Both the position numbers and the translations under genes were made by a program. The notes beneath the pieces were generated by a model. It searched no databases. It saw only the letters and a program-made list of their open reading frames with translations, and was not told where the DNA came from. A stretch of 64,000 bases of DNA from Actinoplanes sichuanensis (GTDB lineage Bacteria; Actinomycetota; Actinomycetes; Mycobacteriales; Micromonosporaceae), in the NCBI RefSeq assembly GCF_033097365.1, contig NZ_AP028461.1:8680001-8744000 (forward strand), given 5' to 3'. Positions 41,820 to 51,254 of this stretch are shown here, one piece after another. Each line of letters opens with the position of its first letter. The stretch's first letter is position 1.

Positions 41820-42733
41820 TGAACTGGCCGTCGGTAGGGGTAGTGATCCCCACCCGGAACCGTCCCGAACTGGTGCGCCGCTCGATCGCGGCGGTTCGCG
41901 CCCAGCGCTATCCGGGCGAGTTGAAGATCGTGGTGGTGTACGACCAGACCGAACCCGACTACCTGCTGGCGTCGACGGACGGCGTACCCGTGCTGGTGTT
42001 GACGAATTGGCGGGCCTCGGGCCTGGCCGGCGCCCGGAACACCGGACTGCTGGCGCTGGACACCGAGCTGATGGCCTTCTGTGATGACGACGACCAGTGG
42101 CGGCCGGACAAGTTACGCCGCCAGGTGGCCGCGCTGCTGGCCGAGCCGGAGGCCGAGTTCGCCACATGTGCGATCGAGGTGGAGTACGAGGGAAGGTGCA
42201 CCTCGCGGTTGGCCGGCCGGCCTCGGGTGACGGTGGACGATCTGGCCCGTTCGCGGATGTCGATGCTGCACTCTTCGTCGTTCCTGATCCGGCGGGAGGC
42301 GCTCGATCCGGAGCGGATCGGGCTGGTCGCCGAGGACGCACCGGGTAGCCAGAACGAGGATTGGGATCTTCTGCTCAGGGCGGCCCGCCGCGCGCCGATC
42401 GTGCATTTGGACGAGCCGCTGGTCCGGGTGCTGTGGGGCCGTACTTCGCACTACGCGTACGAGTACGCCACCAAGATCTCGTCGTTGCGCTGGATGATGC
42501 AACGGCACCCGGAGATCAGCGGCTGTCGGCCGGGCGCGGCCCGGGTCTACGGTCAGCTGGCGTGCTGGTCGGCGGCGTCCGGCAATCGGGGCGCCGCCTG
42601 GCGGTACACCCGGGAGGCGGTGCGGGCGAATTGGCGGGAACCTCGTGCGGCCATCGCCTTGGCGGCGATGACCGGAGCGGTCAAGGTGGAGAACGTCCTT
42701 TCAGCGCTGCACAAGCGAGGACGGGGTATCTGA
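41819..42733 (+). CDS. Glycosyltransferase family 2
   Basis: The 304-aa cytosolic GT2 enzyme has the opening VGVVIPTRNRPELVRRSI, the nucleotide-sugar region GARNTGLLALDTELMAFCDDDD (DDD metal site) and QNEDWDLLLRA as the likely catalytic acceptor-side motif. It probably adds a sugar of the repeat unit. It is translationally coupled to the sulfotransferase (overlap TGATG, GGAGG 4-5 nt before the ATG), so sulfation and this sugar addition may go together. It is the last gene of the polysaccharide locus in the window. Confidence 0.88.
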   Translation: MNWPSVGVVIPTRNRPELVRRSIAAVRAQRYPGELKIVVVYDQTEPDYLLASTDGVPVLVLTNWRASGLAGARNTGLLALDTELMAFCDDDDQWRPDKLRRQVAALLAEPEAEFATCAIEVEYEGRCTSRLAGRPRVTVDDLARSRMSMLHSSSFLIRREALDPERIGLVAEDAPGSQNEDWDLLLRAARRAPIVHLDEPLVRVLWGRTSHYAYEYATKISSLRWMMQRHPEISGCRPGAARVYGQLACWSAASGNRGAAWRYTREAVRANWREPRAAIALAAMTGAVKVENVLSALHKRGRGI

Positions 42734-42765
42734 ACTCACCCTTTCGCACGCACCCGATCACGCGG

Positions 42766-42786
42766 TACTGTTCGAGTGTGTTCGAA
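42766..42786 (+). promoter_or_regulatory. Promoter/operator of the DeoR-galT unit
   Basis: A TACTGT (possible -10) overlaps the direct repeats TGTTCGAG and TGTTCGAA, spaced by 10 nt. These lie 18-35 nt before the ATG of the DeoR-family gene. Spaced direct repeats in the promoter are usual for DeoR-type regulators, so autoregulation is likely. No clear -35 was found. Confidence 0.5.
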
Positions 42787-42803
42787 ATAGTGCGGTCCAA
42801 CTG

Positions 42804-43576
42804 ATGCTGGCACAGCAGAGACAGGCTGCGATCCTCGACCGGGTGCGCGCCTCCGGCGGCGTCCGGGTCACCGAGCTGGCCAACGAGTTCAGCGTCTCCG
42901 ACATGACGATCCGGCGCGACCTCGAGGCACTCGCCGAGCGCGGGTTGCTCGCGAAGGTACATGGTGGGGCGACCACCGTCAGTCCCGGTTCGGCCCACGA
43001 GCCCGGCTTCACCGCGAAGTCGGTGCGCGAGCGCGGGGAGAAGGCGGCGATCGCCCAGCGCGCCGCCGCCCTGGTCTCCCCCGGCGACGCCATCGCGCTG
43101 TCGGCCGGCACCACGACCGCGGAGCTGGCGCAGCGCCTGGTCGACGTCCCGGCGCTGACCGTGGTGACCAATTCGATCCCGGTCGCCGACGTGTTCTACC
43201 GGGCCGGCCGGCCCGACCAGACAGTCGTGCTGACCGGCGGTACTCGTACCCCCTCGGATGCTCTTGTCGGTCCGGTCGCGGTCGCCGCCGTCGGCACGCT
43301 GCACCTGGACGTGCTCTTCCTCGGGGTGCACGGGATGAGCGAGCGCGCCGGCTACACCACGCCCAACCTGATGGAGGCGGATGTCAATCGGGCACTGGTG
43401 GAGGCGGCCGAGCGCCTGGTCGTGCTGGCCGACCACACCAAGTGGGGCACCGTCGGCATCTCCTCGATCGTGCCGTTGTCCCGCGCGCACGTCCTGATCA
43501 CCGACGACGGGCTGGACGACGACGCCCGCGCCCTGCTGTCGGAAACCGTCCCTGAACTCGTGGTGGTGAACCCCCA

Positions 43577-43580
<4 letters not shown>
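42804..43580 (+). CDS. DeoR-family transcriptional regulator
   Basis: The 258-aa regulator has an N-terminal helix-turn-helix (RVTELANEFSVSDMTIRRDLEALAERGLL, about 20-50). A sugar-phosphate-sensing domain follows with DAIALSAGTTTAELAQRL and HLDVLFLGVHGM. It overlaps galT by 4 nt and probably controls galactose use in response to a phosphorylated sugar. Start: ATG at 42804, without a good ribosome site, so a short leader is possible. Confidence 0.9.
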
Positions 43581-44662
<1,082 letters not shown>

Positions 44663-44684
44663 CACGCGCGGCATCAAAGACGTC

Positions 44685-44716
44685 GATGGGGAGGCCCGGG
44701 ACAAGGCCTCCCCATC
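44685..44716. terminator. Bidirectional hairpin terminator between galT and adhE
   Basis: A perfect 12-bp stem (GATGGGGAGGCC with GGCCTCCCCATC) and an 8-nt loop lie 22 nt after galT and 27 nt from the end of adhE, serving the convergent pair. Confidence 0.85.
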
Positions 44717-44743
44717 ATCTCAACGAGTCATGTCACCTCGGGG

Positions 44744-47329
44744 TCACTCCCCGTAGTAGGCGTTCCGCATGATCCGCTTCATGTCCTCCAGCATCGGCAT
44801 CCGCGGGTTCGCCGGCGCGCACTGGTCGAGGTAGGCGTTCATCGCCTGCTGCGGCAGCGCGGCCAGGAACTCCTCCTCGTCGACACCGGCACCCTTGAAC
44901 GACGGGGGGATCCCGACGGCGTCCCGCAACTTCTCCACGGCGCGGGCGTACGACTCGACGCCCTGCTCGGGAGTGTCGGCGGGAAGGCCCAGGTGCCGGG
45001 CGATGTCCTGGAAACGCTCCGGGGCGATGTAGCGCTCGTACTTCGGCCAGCTGTTGAGCTTGGCCGGCACGGTGCCGTTGTGCCTGATCACGTGGGGCAG
45101 CAGGATCGCGTTGGTCCGGCCGTGCGCCACGTGGAAACTGGCACCCAGGGTGTGTGCCATGGCGTGCACGATGCCGAGGAACGCGTTGCCGAACGACATG
45201 CCGGCGATGGTTCCCGCGTTGTGCATCTTCTCCCGGGCCAGCGGGTCGTCCCCACCCTGCTTAACGGCACGCTCCAGGTTCTGGAAGATCAGCTTGATCG
45301 CGTGCAGGGCCAGGCCGTCGGTGAAGTCGCTGGCGTAGACCGACACGTACGCCTCGGTGGCGTGGGTCAGTGCGTCGAAGCCACTGTCCGCGGTCACCAC
45401 CGGCGGCAGATCCTTGGTCAGGTGCGGGTCGATGATCGCCACGCTCGGGGTGAGCGCGTAGTCGGCCAGCGGGTACTTCTGCCCGGTGGCGGTGTCGGTG
45501 ATCACCGCGAACGGGGTCACCTCGGCGCCGGTGCCCGACGTGGTCGGCACGCAGACCAGCTGGGCCAGGTTGCCCAGGGTGGGGAACTTGAAGGCCCGCT
45601 TACGGACGTCGAAGAACTTCTCCTTCATGTCCGCGAAATCGACATCCGGGTGCTCGTAGAGCAGCCACATCACCTTCGCCGCGTCCATCGGCGAGCCACC
45701 GCCGAGAGCGATGATGGTGTCCGGGCGGAACGAGCGCATCAGGGCGGCACCGGACCGGACCGTCTCGATGCTGGGCTCCGGCTCCACCCCGTCGATGATC
45801 TGGATGGTCACCGGCTCCGGGCGCTCCCGCAGCACGTTGCTGATCCGGTCCACGTACCCGAGCTTGGTCATGGTGTGGTCGGTGACGATGGTGACCCGGC
45901 TGACGTCGGGCATGTCCCGGAAGTAACGGATGGCGTGCGGTTCGAAGTACATCTTCGCCGGCACCTTGAACCACTGCATGTTGTTCGTCCTACGGCCGAT
46001 GCGCTTGATGTTGAGCAGGTTGAGAGCTGAGACGTTGTCGGAGACCGAGGTGTGGCCGTAGCTGCCGCATCCCAGGGTCAGCGACGGGCGGAAGCCGTTG
46101 TAGATGTCGCCGATGCCACCCTGCGAGGCGGGTGCGTTCCAGATGATCCGGACCGCCTTCATCCGCTGCCCGAACCGCTCGGCCAGGCCCGCCTCCTTGG
46201 CGTGTACGACCGCGCTGTGCCCGAGCCCGTGGAATTCGACCATCTGCTCGGCGTACCGGATCCCCTGCTCCTCGTCCTCGGCCTTGAGCAGCGCGAGCAC
46301 GGGGCACAGCTTCTCCCGGCTCAGCGGCTCGGCCGGGCCGACCTCGCTGATCTCGGCGAGCAGGATCGAGGTGTCCTCGGGGACGCTGAAACCGGCCTGC
46401 TCGGCGATCCAGACCGGCGACTGGCCGACGACCGCGGCGTTGAGCTTCTCCCCGACGCAGTCCTTGCCTTCGCCGTCCGGCGGGAAGATGAAGTCCTGGA
46501 GGAGCTTCTTCTCCTTGGCGCTCACCACGTAGGCGTGCAGCCGCTTGAACTCCTTGATCGCCTGGGCGGCGATCTTCCGGTCCAGGATGACCGCCTGCTC
46601 GGAGGCGCAGATCATGCCGTTGTCGAAGGTCTTCGAGAGCACGATGTCGTGCGCGGCACGGACCACATCGGCGGACGGGTGGACGTAGGCGGGCACGTTA
46701 CCGGCGCCGACACCCAGAGCCGGCTTACCCGTCGAGTACGCGGCCCGGACCATCGCGTTGCCGCCGGTGGCCAGGATCGTCGCGACACCCGGGTGGTTCA
46801 TCAGGGCCGACGTGGCCTGGATCGACGGCTGCTCGACCCACTGGATGCAGTTCTCCGGGGCCCCGGCCGCGATCGCGGCGTCCCGAACCACCCGGGCCGC
46901 CTCGGTGCTGCACTGCTGCGCGTTCGGGTGGAAGGCGAAGACGATCGGGTTGCGGGTCTTCAGCGCCAGCAGCGCCTTGAAGATCGTCGTCGAGGTCGGG
47001 TTGGTGACCGGCGTGACCGCGCAGACCACACCGACCGGGTCGGCGATCTCGGTGATGCCGTTGATGTCGTCGCGGTGGATGATGCCGACCGTCTTCATCC
47101 CGGCCATGCTGTTCGTGACGTGCTCACAGGCGAAGATGTTCTTGACGGCCTTGTCCTCGAACACGCCCCGGCCGGTCTCGTCGACCGCCAGCCGGGCCAG
47201 CTCGCCGTGCTTGTCCAGCGCTGCCACCGAAGCCTTGCCGACGATGTAGTCGACCTGCTCCTGGGTGAAGTCCGCGTAGGCGATCAGCGCCTTCGCGGCG
47301 TTGCCGACCAAGCCGTCGATCTCGTTCAT
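44744..47329 (-). CDS. adhE: Bifunctional acetaldehyde-CoA/alcohol dehydrogenase AdhE
   Basis: AdhE reduces acetyl-CoA through acetaldehyde to ethanol, using two NADH, in fermentation. The 861-aa fusion has an N-terminal aldehyde dehydrogenase with catalytic Cys241 in DNGMICASEQ and a C-terminal iron alcohol dehydrogenase with FDALTHATEAYVS and GIVHAMAHTLGASFHVAHG metal-site histidines. Length matches the family. The ATG at 47329 was chosen for AGGGGAGTGAG just upstream. Longer frames upstream are not supported. AdhE is unusual in aerobic mycelial actinomycetes, and a DosR-like palindrome lies 71-90 nt upstream. Confidence 0.95.
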   Translation of the reverse strand: MNEIDGLVGNAAKALIAYADFTQEQVDYIVGKASVAALDKHGELARLAVDETGRGVFEDKAVKNIFACEHVTNSMAGMKTVGIIHRDDINGITEIADPVGVVCAVTPVTNPTSTTIFKALLALKTRNPIVFAFHPNAQQCSTEAARVVRDAAIAAGAPENCIQWVEQPSIQATSALMNHPGVATILATGGNAMVRAAYSTGKPALGVGAGNVPAYVHPSADVVRAAHDIVLSKTFDNGMICASEQAVILDRKIAAQAIKEFKRLHAYVVSAKEKKLLQDFIFPPDGEGKDCVGEKLNAAVVGQSPVWIAEQAGFSVPEDTSILLAEISEVGPAEPLSREKLCPVLALLKAEDEEQGIRYAEQMVEFHGLGHSAVVHAKEAGLAERFGQRMKAVRIIWNAPASQGGIGDIYNGFRPSLTLGCGSYGHTSVSDNVSALNLLNIKRIGRRTNNMQWFKVPAKMYFEPHAIRYFRDMPDVSRVTIVTDHTMTKLGYVDRISNVLRERPEPVTIQIIDGVEPEPSIETVRSGAALMRSFRPDTIIALGGGSPMDAAKVMWLLYEHPDVDFADMKEKFFDVRKRAFKFPTLGNLAQLVCVPTTSGTGAEVTPFAVITDTATGQKYPLADYALTPSVAIIDPHLTKDLPPVVTADSGFDALTHATEAYVSVYASDFTDGLALHAIKLIFQNLERAVKQGGDDPLAREKMHNAGTIAGMSFGNAFLGIVHAMAHTLGASFHVAHGRTNAILLPHVIRHNGTVPAKLNSWPKYERYIAPERFQDIARHLGLPADTPEQGVESYARAVEKLRDAVGIPPSFKGAGVDEEEFLAALPQQAMNAYLDQCAPANPRMPMLEDMKRIMRNAYYGE

Positions 47330-47399
47330 CTCACTCCCCTTCGTCACCTCAATCTTCGGCGACTCACCGTCGCCGGCACGCTGCGTAAAGGCACGATCC

Positions 47400-47419
47400 G
47401 AAGGGACCAAGGTCCCGAA
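47400..47419 (-). promoter_or_regulatory. DosR/DevR-like box upstream of adhE
   Basis: The plus-strand sequence GAAGGGACCAAGGTCCCGAA, read on the minus strand, matches the mycobacterial DosR consensus TTSGGGACTWWAGTCCCSAA at about 15 of 20 positions. That includes the full left half TTCGGGAC and the GTCCC half. It lies 71-90 nt upstream of the adhE start, a sensible activator position. adhE is a gene one would expect to be induced by low oxygen. Confidence 0.6.
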
Positions 47420-47432
47420 GGGGGCATAAAGC

Positions 47433-47466
47433 ACGGAGCCCGCCGACCCAGGTCGACGGGCTCCGT
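47433..47466 (-). terminator. Intrinsic terminator of icd
   Basis: ACGGAGCCCGCCGACC pairs with GGTCGACGGGCTCCGT (16-bp stem, one mismatch/wobble) around a 2-nt CA loop, 13 nt downstream of the icd stop on the minus strand. It also separates icd from the adhE promoter. Confidence 0.8.
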
Positions 47467-47478
47467 AGTGGTCAGGAA

Positions 47479-48696
47479 TCAGGCGGCGAGCTTGCGCGCC
47501 AGGTTCTCGTCGAGCGCGTTCATGAACTCGTCGGTCGACAGCCACGGGGCGTCCCGGCCGATGAGCAGCGCGAGGTCCTTGGTCATCTGACCGCCCTCGA
47601 CGGTCTCGATGCAGACCCGCTCCAGCTTCTCGGCGAACTCGGTCACCTCGGGGGTGCCGTCCAGCTTGCCGCGGTGCTTGAGGCCACCGGTCCAGGCGAA
47701 GATCGAGGCGATCGGGTTGGTGCTGGTCTTCTCGCCCTTCTGCCACTGCCGGTAGTGCCGGGTGACGGTGCCGTGGGCGGCCTCGGCCTCGACGGTCTGA
47801 CCGTCCGGGGTCATCAGGACCGAGGTCATCAGGCCGAGCGAGCCGAAGCCCTGGGCCACGGTGTCGGACTGCACGTCACCGTCGTAGTTCTTGCAGGCCC
47901 AGACGTAGCCGCCCTCCCACTTGAGCGCGGCGGCGACCATGTCGTCGATCAGCCGGTGCTCGTAGGTGATGCCGGCTTCCTTGAACTTGTCCGCGAACTC
48001 GGTCTCGAAGATCTCCGCGAACAGGTCCTTGAAACGCCCGTCGTAGGCCTTCAGGATCGTGTTCTTGGTCGAGAGGTAGACCGGGTAGTTGCGGGCCAGG
48101 CCGTAGCGGAACGAGGCGCGCGCGAAGTCGCGGATCGACTCGTCGAAGTTGTACATCGCCATACCGACGCCACCGGCCGGGAAGTCGGCCACGTGCAGCT
48201 CGATCGGCGCGGAACCGTCCTCCGGGGTGAAGGTGACGGTCATCTTGCCCTTGCTCGGCGCGACGAAGTCGGACGCCTTGTACTGGTCGCCGTGGGCGTG
48301 CCGGCCGATGATGATCGGCTTGGTCCAGCCCGGTACCAGCCGGGGTACGTTCTTCATGATGATCGGCTCGCGGAAGACGACGCCGCCGAGGATGTTACGG
48401 ATCGTGCCGTTCGGCGAACGCCACATCTTCTTCAGGCCGAACTCGTCGACCCGCGCCTCATCGGGCGTGATGGTGGCGCACTTGACGCCCACACCGTGCC
48501 GCTTGATGGCGTTGGCCGAGTCGATCGTGACCTGGTCGTCGGTCTCGTCCCGGTACTGGATCGACAGGTCGTAGTACTCGAGGTTCACGTCGAGATACGG
48601 CAGGATCAGCTGCTCACGGATCTGCTTCCAGATGATCCGGGTCATCTCGTCGCCGTCGATCTCCACGACCGGGTTCTTGACCTTGATTTTCGCCAT
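47479..48696 (-). CDS. icd: Isocitrate dehydrogenase (NADP-type, eukaryotic-like dimer)
   Basis: Isocitrate dehydrogenase makes 2-oxoglutarate in the TCA cycle. The 405-aa protein opens [20 protein letters not shown], has [16 protein letters not shown] and the substrate region [13 protein letters not shown], and the NADP-site region [14 protein letters not shown], placing it in the type II (mitochondrial-like) IDH group. A GAGAGGAG lies upstream of the ATG. A perfect inverted repeat (48730) lies 34 nt upstream. Mdh, SucC and SucD are encoded nearby, but each in a separate unit. Confidence 0.97.
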   Translation of the reverse strand: MAKIKVKNPVVEIDGDEMTRIIWKQIREQLILPYLDVNLEYYDLSIQYRDETDDQVTIDSANAIKRHGVGVKCATITPDEARVDEFGLKKMWRSPNGTIRNILGGVVFREPIIMKNVPRLVPGWTKPIIIGRHAHGDQYKASDFVAPSKGKMTVTFTPEDGSAPIELHVADFPAGGVGMAMYNFDESIRDFARASFRYGLARNYPVYLSTKNTILKAYDGRFKDLFAEIFETEFADKFKEAGITYEHRLIDDMVAAALKWEGGYVWACKNYDGDVQSDTVAQGFGSLGLMTSVLMTPDGQTVEAEAAHGTVTRHYRQWQKGEKTSTNPIASIFAWTGGLKHRGKLDGTPEVTEFAEKLERVCIETVEGGQMTKDLALLIGRDAPWLSTDEFMNALDENLARKLAA

Positions 48697-48729
48697 CGGC
48701 CGGCGCTCCTCTCCCGAAACACATGCTTA

Positions 48730-48747
48730 GCAGTACGAGCGTACTGC
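48730..48747. promoter_or_regulatory. Inverted repeat upstream of icd
   Basis: GCAGTACG and CGTACTGC, separated by AG, form an 18-bp perfect inverted repeat 34-51 nt upstream of the icd start, a plausible operator. The CAGTACG core also occurs in the VOC-gene palindrome at 38069 (ACAGTACGG), so one regulator might bind both. Confidence 0.45.
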
Positions 48748-48808
48748 CCGCCCGCCGAAGATCGCCGAGCGGCCTCGCCCTGTCCGACCCCCTCTACCAT
48801 CCCAGGGA

Positions 48809-49012
48809 ATGAAGAACCGGCGCGGCGATAAGCATTACGAACCTCGTCACGGTGGTACGCGTACGGACAATCTCCGCGAAACAGCGGCGCACGTCGGCTC
48901 TGTCGTACCCGACGCAACCGGAATCGTCGTGTCGCTCGTCACGGGTGCCCTTTTCCGCGACGACGTCATCCGGTCCCGTCCCGGCCCCCCGGCGGCCCGG
49001 GCGGGCCACTAA
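48809..49012 (+). CDS. Possible small leaderless protein
   Basis: A 67-codon frame opens MKNRRGDKHYEPRHGG and contains a hydrophobic stretch (TGIVVSLVTGALF). TACCAT ends 8 nt before the ATG, as expected for a leaderless transcript, but no -35 or homology is known to me. It lies in the 325-nt icd/membrane-protein intergenic region. It could equally be chance. Confidence 0.25.
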   Translation: MKNRRGDKHYEPRHGGTRTDNLRETAAHVGSVVPDATGIVVSLVTGALFRDDVIRSRPGPPAARAGH

Positions 49013-49015
49013 CAT
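49010..49015 (+). promoter_or_regulatory. -10 element for a leaderless transcript
   Basis: TAACAT lies exactly 6 nt upstream of the ATG at 49022, and no ribosome site is present. This is the pattern of leaderless actinobacterial genes, where transcription starts at the start codon. Confidence 0.5.
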
Positions 49016-49021
49016 CGTGCG

Positions 49022-49546
49022 ATGATCTATGCCTGGTGGGAGCGGAACCGCACCTGGGCTCCGTATCCACTGACCGTGCTGCTGATCGGCCTGTTCTTCA
49101 CCGGGCGGTGGACGGTGAAGGCCTTCGTCGAGCTGTTCCGACTGGTCAGCGGGGGTGACACGGCCGTCATGTCGGCCGCCGGCTGGGTGTTCTACATGAT
49201 CCCGTTCGCCCTGGTGTGGACGGTCATCCTGACCTCCGGCCGGGCGAAGAACTGCCTCGTGATCCTGGTGTTCCTCACGCCCGTCACGCTGAGCATGTTC
49301 CCGGGTGACACCAACTATTGGCTCGCGGAGGCGGTCAGCGGCCCCGGCGGCAACGCGTTCGTGGTCGGCATGCGCAACGGCGCCCTGGCCGGGATCATCA
49401 CGTCGTTCACCGTCCCGTTCGTGCTCGCCAACGACCGGCTGCGCGACCACTTCGGCCTACGAACCCTGGGCTGGATGCTGGTCGCCCCGGTCGGCGCGTT
49501 GCTCGCCTCGACCCTGGTCGCCGCCGTCATCCTGGCCGCGTCATGA
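49022..49546 (+). CDS. Membrane protein of unknown function (paralogue 1)
   Basis: The 174-aa protein has four predicted membrane spans (about 17-36, 52-72, 78-96 and 146-172) and conserved stretches GGDTAVMSAAGWV and SGPGGNAFVVGM. It overlaps the next gene by 4 nt, and that gene encodes a paralogue with the same stretches. I do not recognise the family. Transcription is probably leaderless from 49010. The pair is convergent with mdh. Confidence 0.75.
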   Translation: MIYAWWERNRTWAPYPLTVLLIGLFFTGRWTVKAFVELFRLVSGGDTAVMSAAGWVFYMIPFALVWTVILTSGRAKNCLVILVFLTPVTLSMFPGDTNYWLAEAVSGPGGNAFVVGMRNGALAGIITSFTVPFVLANDRLRDHFGLRTLGWMLVAPVGALLASTLVAAVILAAS

Positions 49547-50136
49547 ACCGGCCCAACCGGCGTCAACAGCGCCGGCGGCGGCAGCGTCGCGCCACCCTCG
49601 CTCCACCGCCACCACCGCCCCCGCCACCGGCCGAGCCGTCGCTCGGGCGGATCACGCTCGGGGCCCTCGTCTGGCTGGCCGGCAGTGTCGCGTACTTCCT
49701 GCTCTTCGCCGTTCGTGAGACCACCGCGCGGGGTTGGGTCGACGGTGCGCGCAGCCTGACCGGCGGCGACGCGCGGGGCATGGCGATCGCCGGCTGGGTG
49801 ACCATCTTTGCCGCGTTCGGGCTGGCCTGGGCGCTGATGCTGATGCGGAAGCGAGTGCACCGGGGATGGCTCTACGCGATCGGCGCGGCGGCCGTCGCGG
49901 TGTCGCCGACCGCGCTGACGCTGTTCCCGATGGAGGGCTTCCCGATCGTCCACCTGATCAGCGGTCCCGGTGGTGGCGCCTTCGTCCACGGCATGCGCCT
50001 GGCTGCCCCGGCCGTGCTCGTCACGTTACTGCTGGCGCCGTTCGCCCTGGTCAAGGAGGAGGCGCGCGGCCCGGTCACGATGATCACCGGACTCTGCGTG
50101 TTCCTCGCTCTGGTCGCCGCCCCGCTGACAACGTGA
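49543..50136 (+). CDS. Membrane protein of unknown function (paralogue 2)
   Basis: The 197-aa protein has a basic, proline-rich N-terminus (RRQQRRRRQRR, then a run of nine prolines) and four membrane spans. GGDARGMAIAGWV and SGPGGGAFVHGM match the upstream paralogue, so the genes arose by tandem duplication. The ATG overlaps the upstream TGA. They may form a heteromeric membrane complex. Function unknown. Confidence 0.75.
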   Translation: MNRPNRRQQRRRRQRRATLAPPPPPPPPPAEPSLGRITLGALVWLAGSVAYFLLFAVRETTARGWVDGARSLTGGDARGMAIAGWVTIFAAFGLAWALMLMRKRVHRGWLYAIGAAAVAVSPTALTLFPMEGFPIVHLISGPGGGAFVHGMRLAAPAVLVTLLLAPFALVKEEARGPVTMITGLCVFLALVAAPLTT

Positions 50137-50137
50137 A

Positions 50138-50165
50138 AAGGCCGGGGCCACCCGGCCCCGGCCTT
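50138..50165. terminator. Bidirectional hairpin terminator
   Basis: Perfect 12-bp arms (AAGGCCGGGGCC with GGCCCCGGCCTT) and an ACCC loop lie between the convergent membrane-protein gene (ends 50136) and mdh (ends 50177). Confidence 0.85.
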
Positions 50166-50176
50166 CACGATGCGAC

Positions 50177-51127
50177 TCAGAGGTCGGCGACGTCCGCCTG
50201 CTTGGCGCGGACCGCCTCGGCGGCCTCCTTCAGGCCGGCCAGCTCGCTGTCGGTCAGCTTGTCCTCGACGACCTTGCGGATACCGGTGGCACCCAGCTCG
50301 GCCTCCACGCCCAGGTAGACGCCGGAGATGCCGTACTCCCCGTCGACCCACGCACAGACCGGAACGACCTCGCCCGAGTCCTCGGCGACGGCCTTGGCCA
50401 TCCGGGCCGCGGCAGCCGACGGGGCGTAGTACGCCGAACCGGTCTTCAGCAGCGCGACCACCTCGGCGCCACCGTTACGGGTCCGGACGACCAGCTCCTC
50501 GATCTTCTCGGCCGGGAGCAGCTCGGAGAGCGGCTTGCCGTCGACCGTGCAGCGGGACGGAACCGGAACCATGGTGTCGCCGTGCGAACCCAGGGTCAGC
50601 GCCTTCACGCTCTTCACCGGGACGTTGAGCTCCTCGGCGATGAAGTTGGTGAACCGGGCGGTGTCGAGCACACCGGCCTGGCCGAACACCCGGTTCTTGG
50701 GGAACTGGGTGGCGATCTGGGCCAGCGCGGTCATCTCGTCGACCGGGTTGGAGACCACGATGACGACGGCGTTCGGCGCGTACTTCGCGATGTTCTCCGC
50801 AACCTGGCGCACGATCTTGGCGTTGACTTCGAGCAGGTCCATCCGGCTCATGCCCGGCTTACGCGGCAGACCGGCGGTGACCACCACGACGTCCGAGCCC
50901 TCGATGGCCTCGTAACCCTCACCGTTCGGGCCGGTGGAGACGCCGACGACCTTGGTCTCGAAGCCCTCGATCGACCGGGACTGGTTGATGTCGAGCGCGA
51001 GACCGGCCGGCTTGCCGTCGATGATGTCGGTGAGAACCACCGTCTCGAAGATGTCGTACTCGGCGAGACGCTGCGCGGTCGTGGACCCGTAGAAACCGGC
51101 GCCTACGACGGTTACCTTCTTGCCCAT
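50177..51127 (-). CDS. mdh: Malate dehydrogenase (LDH-like type)
   Basis: Malate dehydrogenase interconverts malate and oxaloacetate with NAD(H). The 316-aa protein has the dinucleotide motif VTVVGAGFYGSTTAQRL, the Arg of the mobile loop in GLPRKPGMSRMDLL, IVVSNPVDEMT and the catalytic His in GSHGDTMVP. It belongs to the LDH-like group of malate dehydrogenases. Its start is an ATG; the region upstream has a purine-rich stretch. A hairpin at 50138 ends it. Confidence 0.96.
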   Translation of the reverse strand: MGKKVTVVGAGFYGSTTAQRLAEYDIFETVVLTDIIDGKPAGLALDINQSRSIEGFETKVVGVSTGPNGEGYEAIEGSDVVVVTAGLPRKPGMSRMDLLEVNAKIVRQVAENIAKYAPNAVVIVVSNPVDEMTALAQIATQFPKNRVFGQAGVLDTARFTNFIAEELNVPVKSVKALTLGSHGDTMVPVPSRCTVDGKPLSELLPAEKIEELVVRTRNGGAEVVALLKTGSAYYAPSAAAARMAKAVAEDSGEVVPVCAWVDGEYGISGVYLGVEAELGATGIRKVVEDKLTDSELAGLKEAAEAVRAKQADVADL

Positions 51128-51254
51128 AGCTCTGCACTCCCAGTGTCCGGGCGACTTTTCGCGACCGTATCAGCCGGTTAACGGCCGATTACCAGCCGGT
51201 CGGCTGAACGGGAGATAACCCACTGCGGCGGGCCCTTCCCAGCGGTGCCCCATG

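Noticed and set aside
44744..47746. Longer 1000-codon version of AdhE
   Set aside because: The extra N-terminal 139 residues cross the icd terminator and the DosR-like box. The ATG at 47329 has a good ribosome site and matches the family start.
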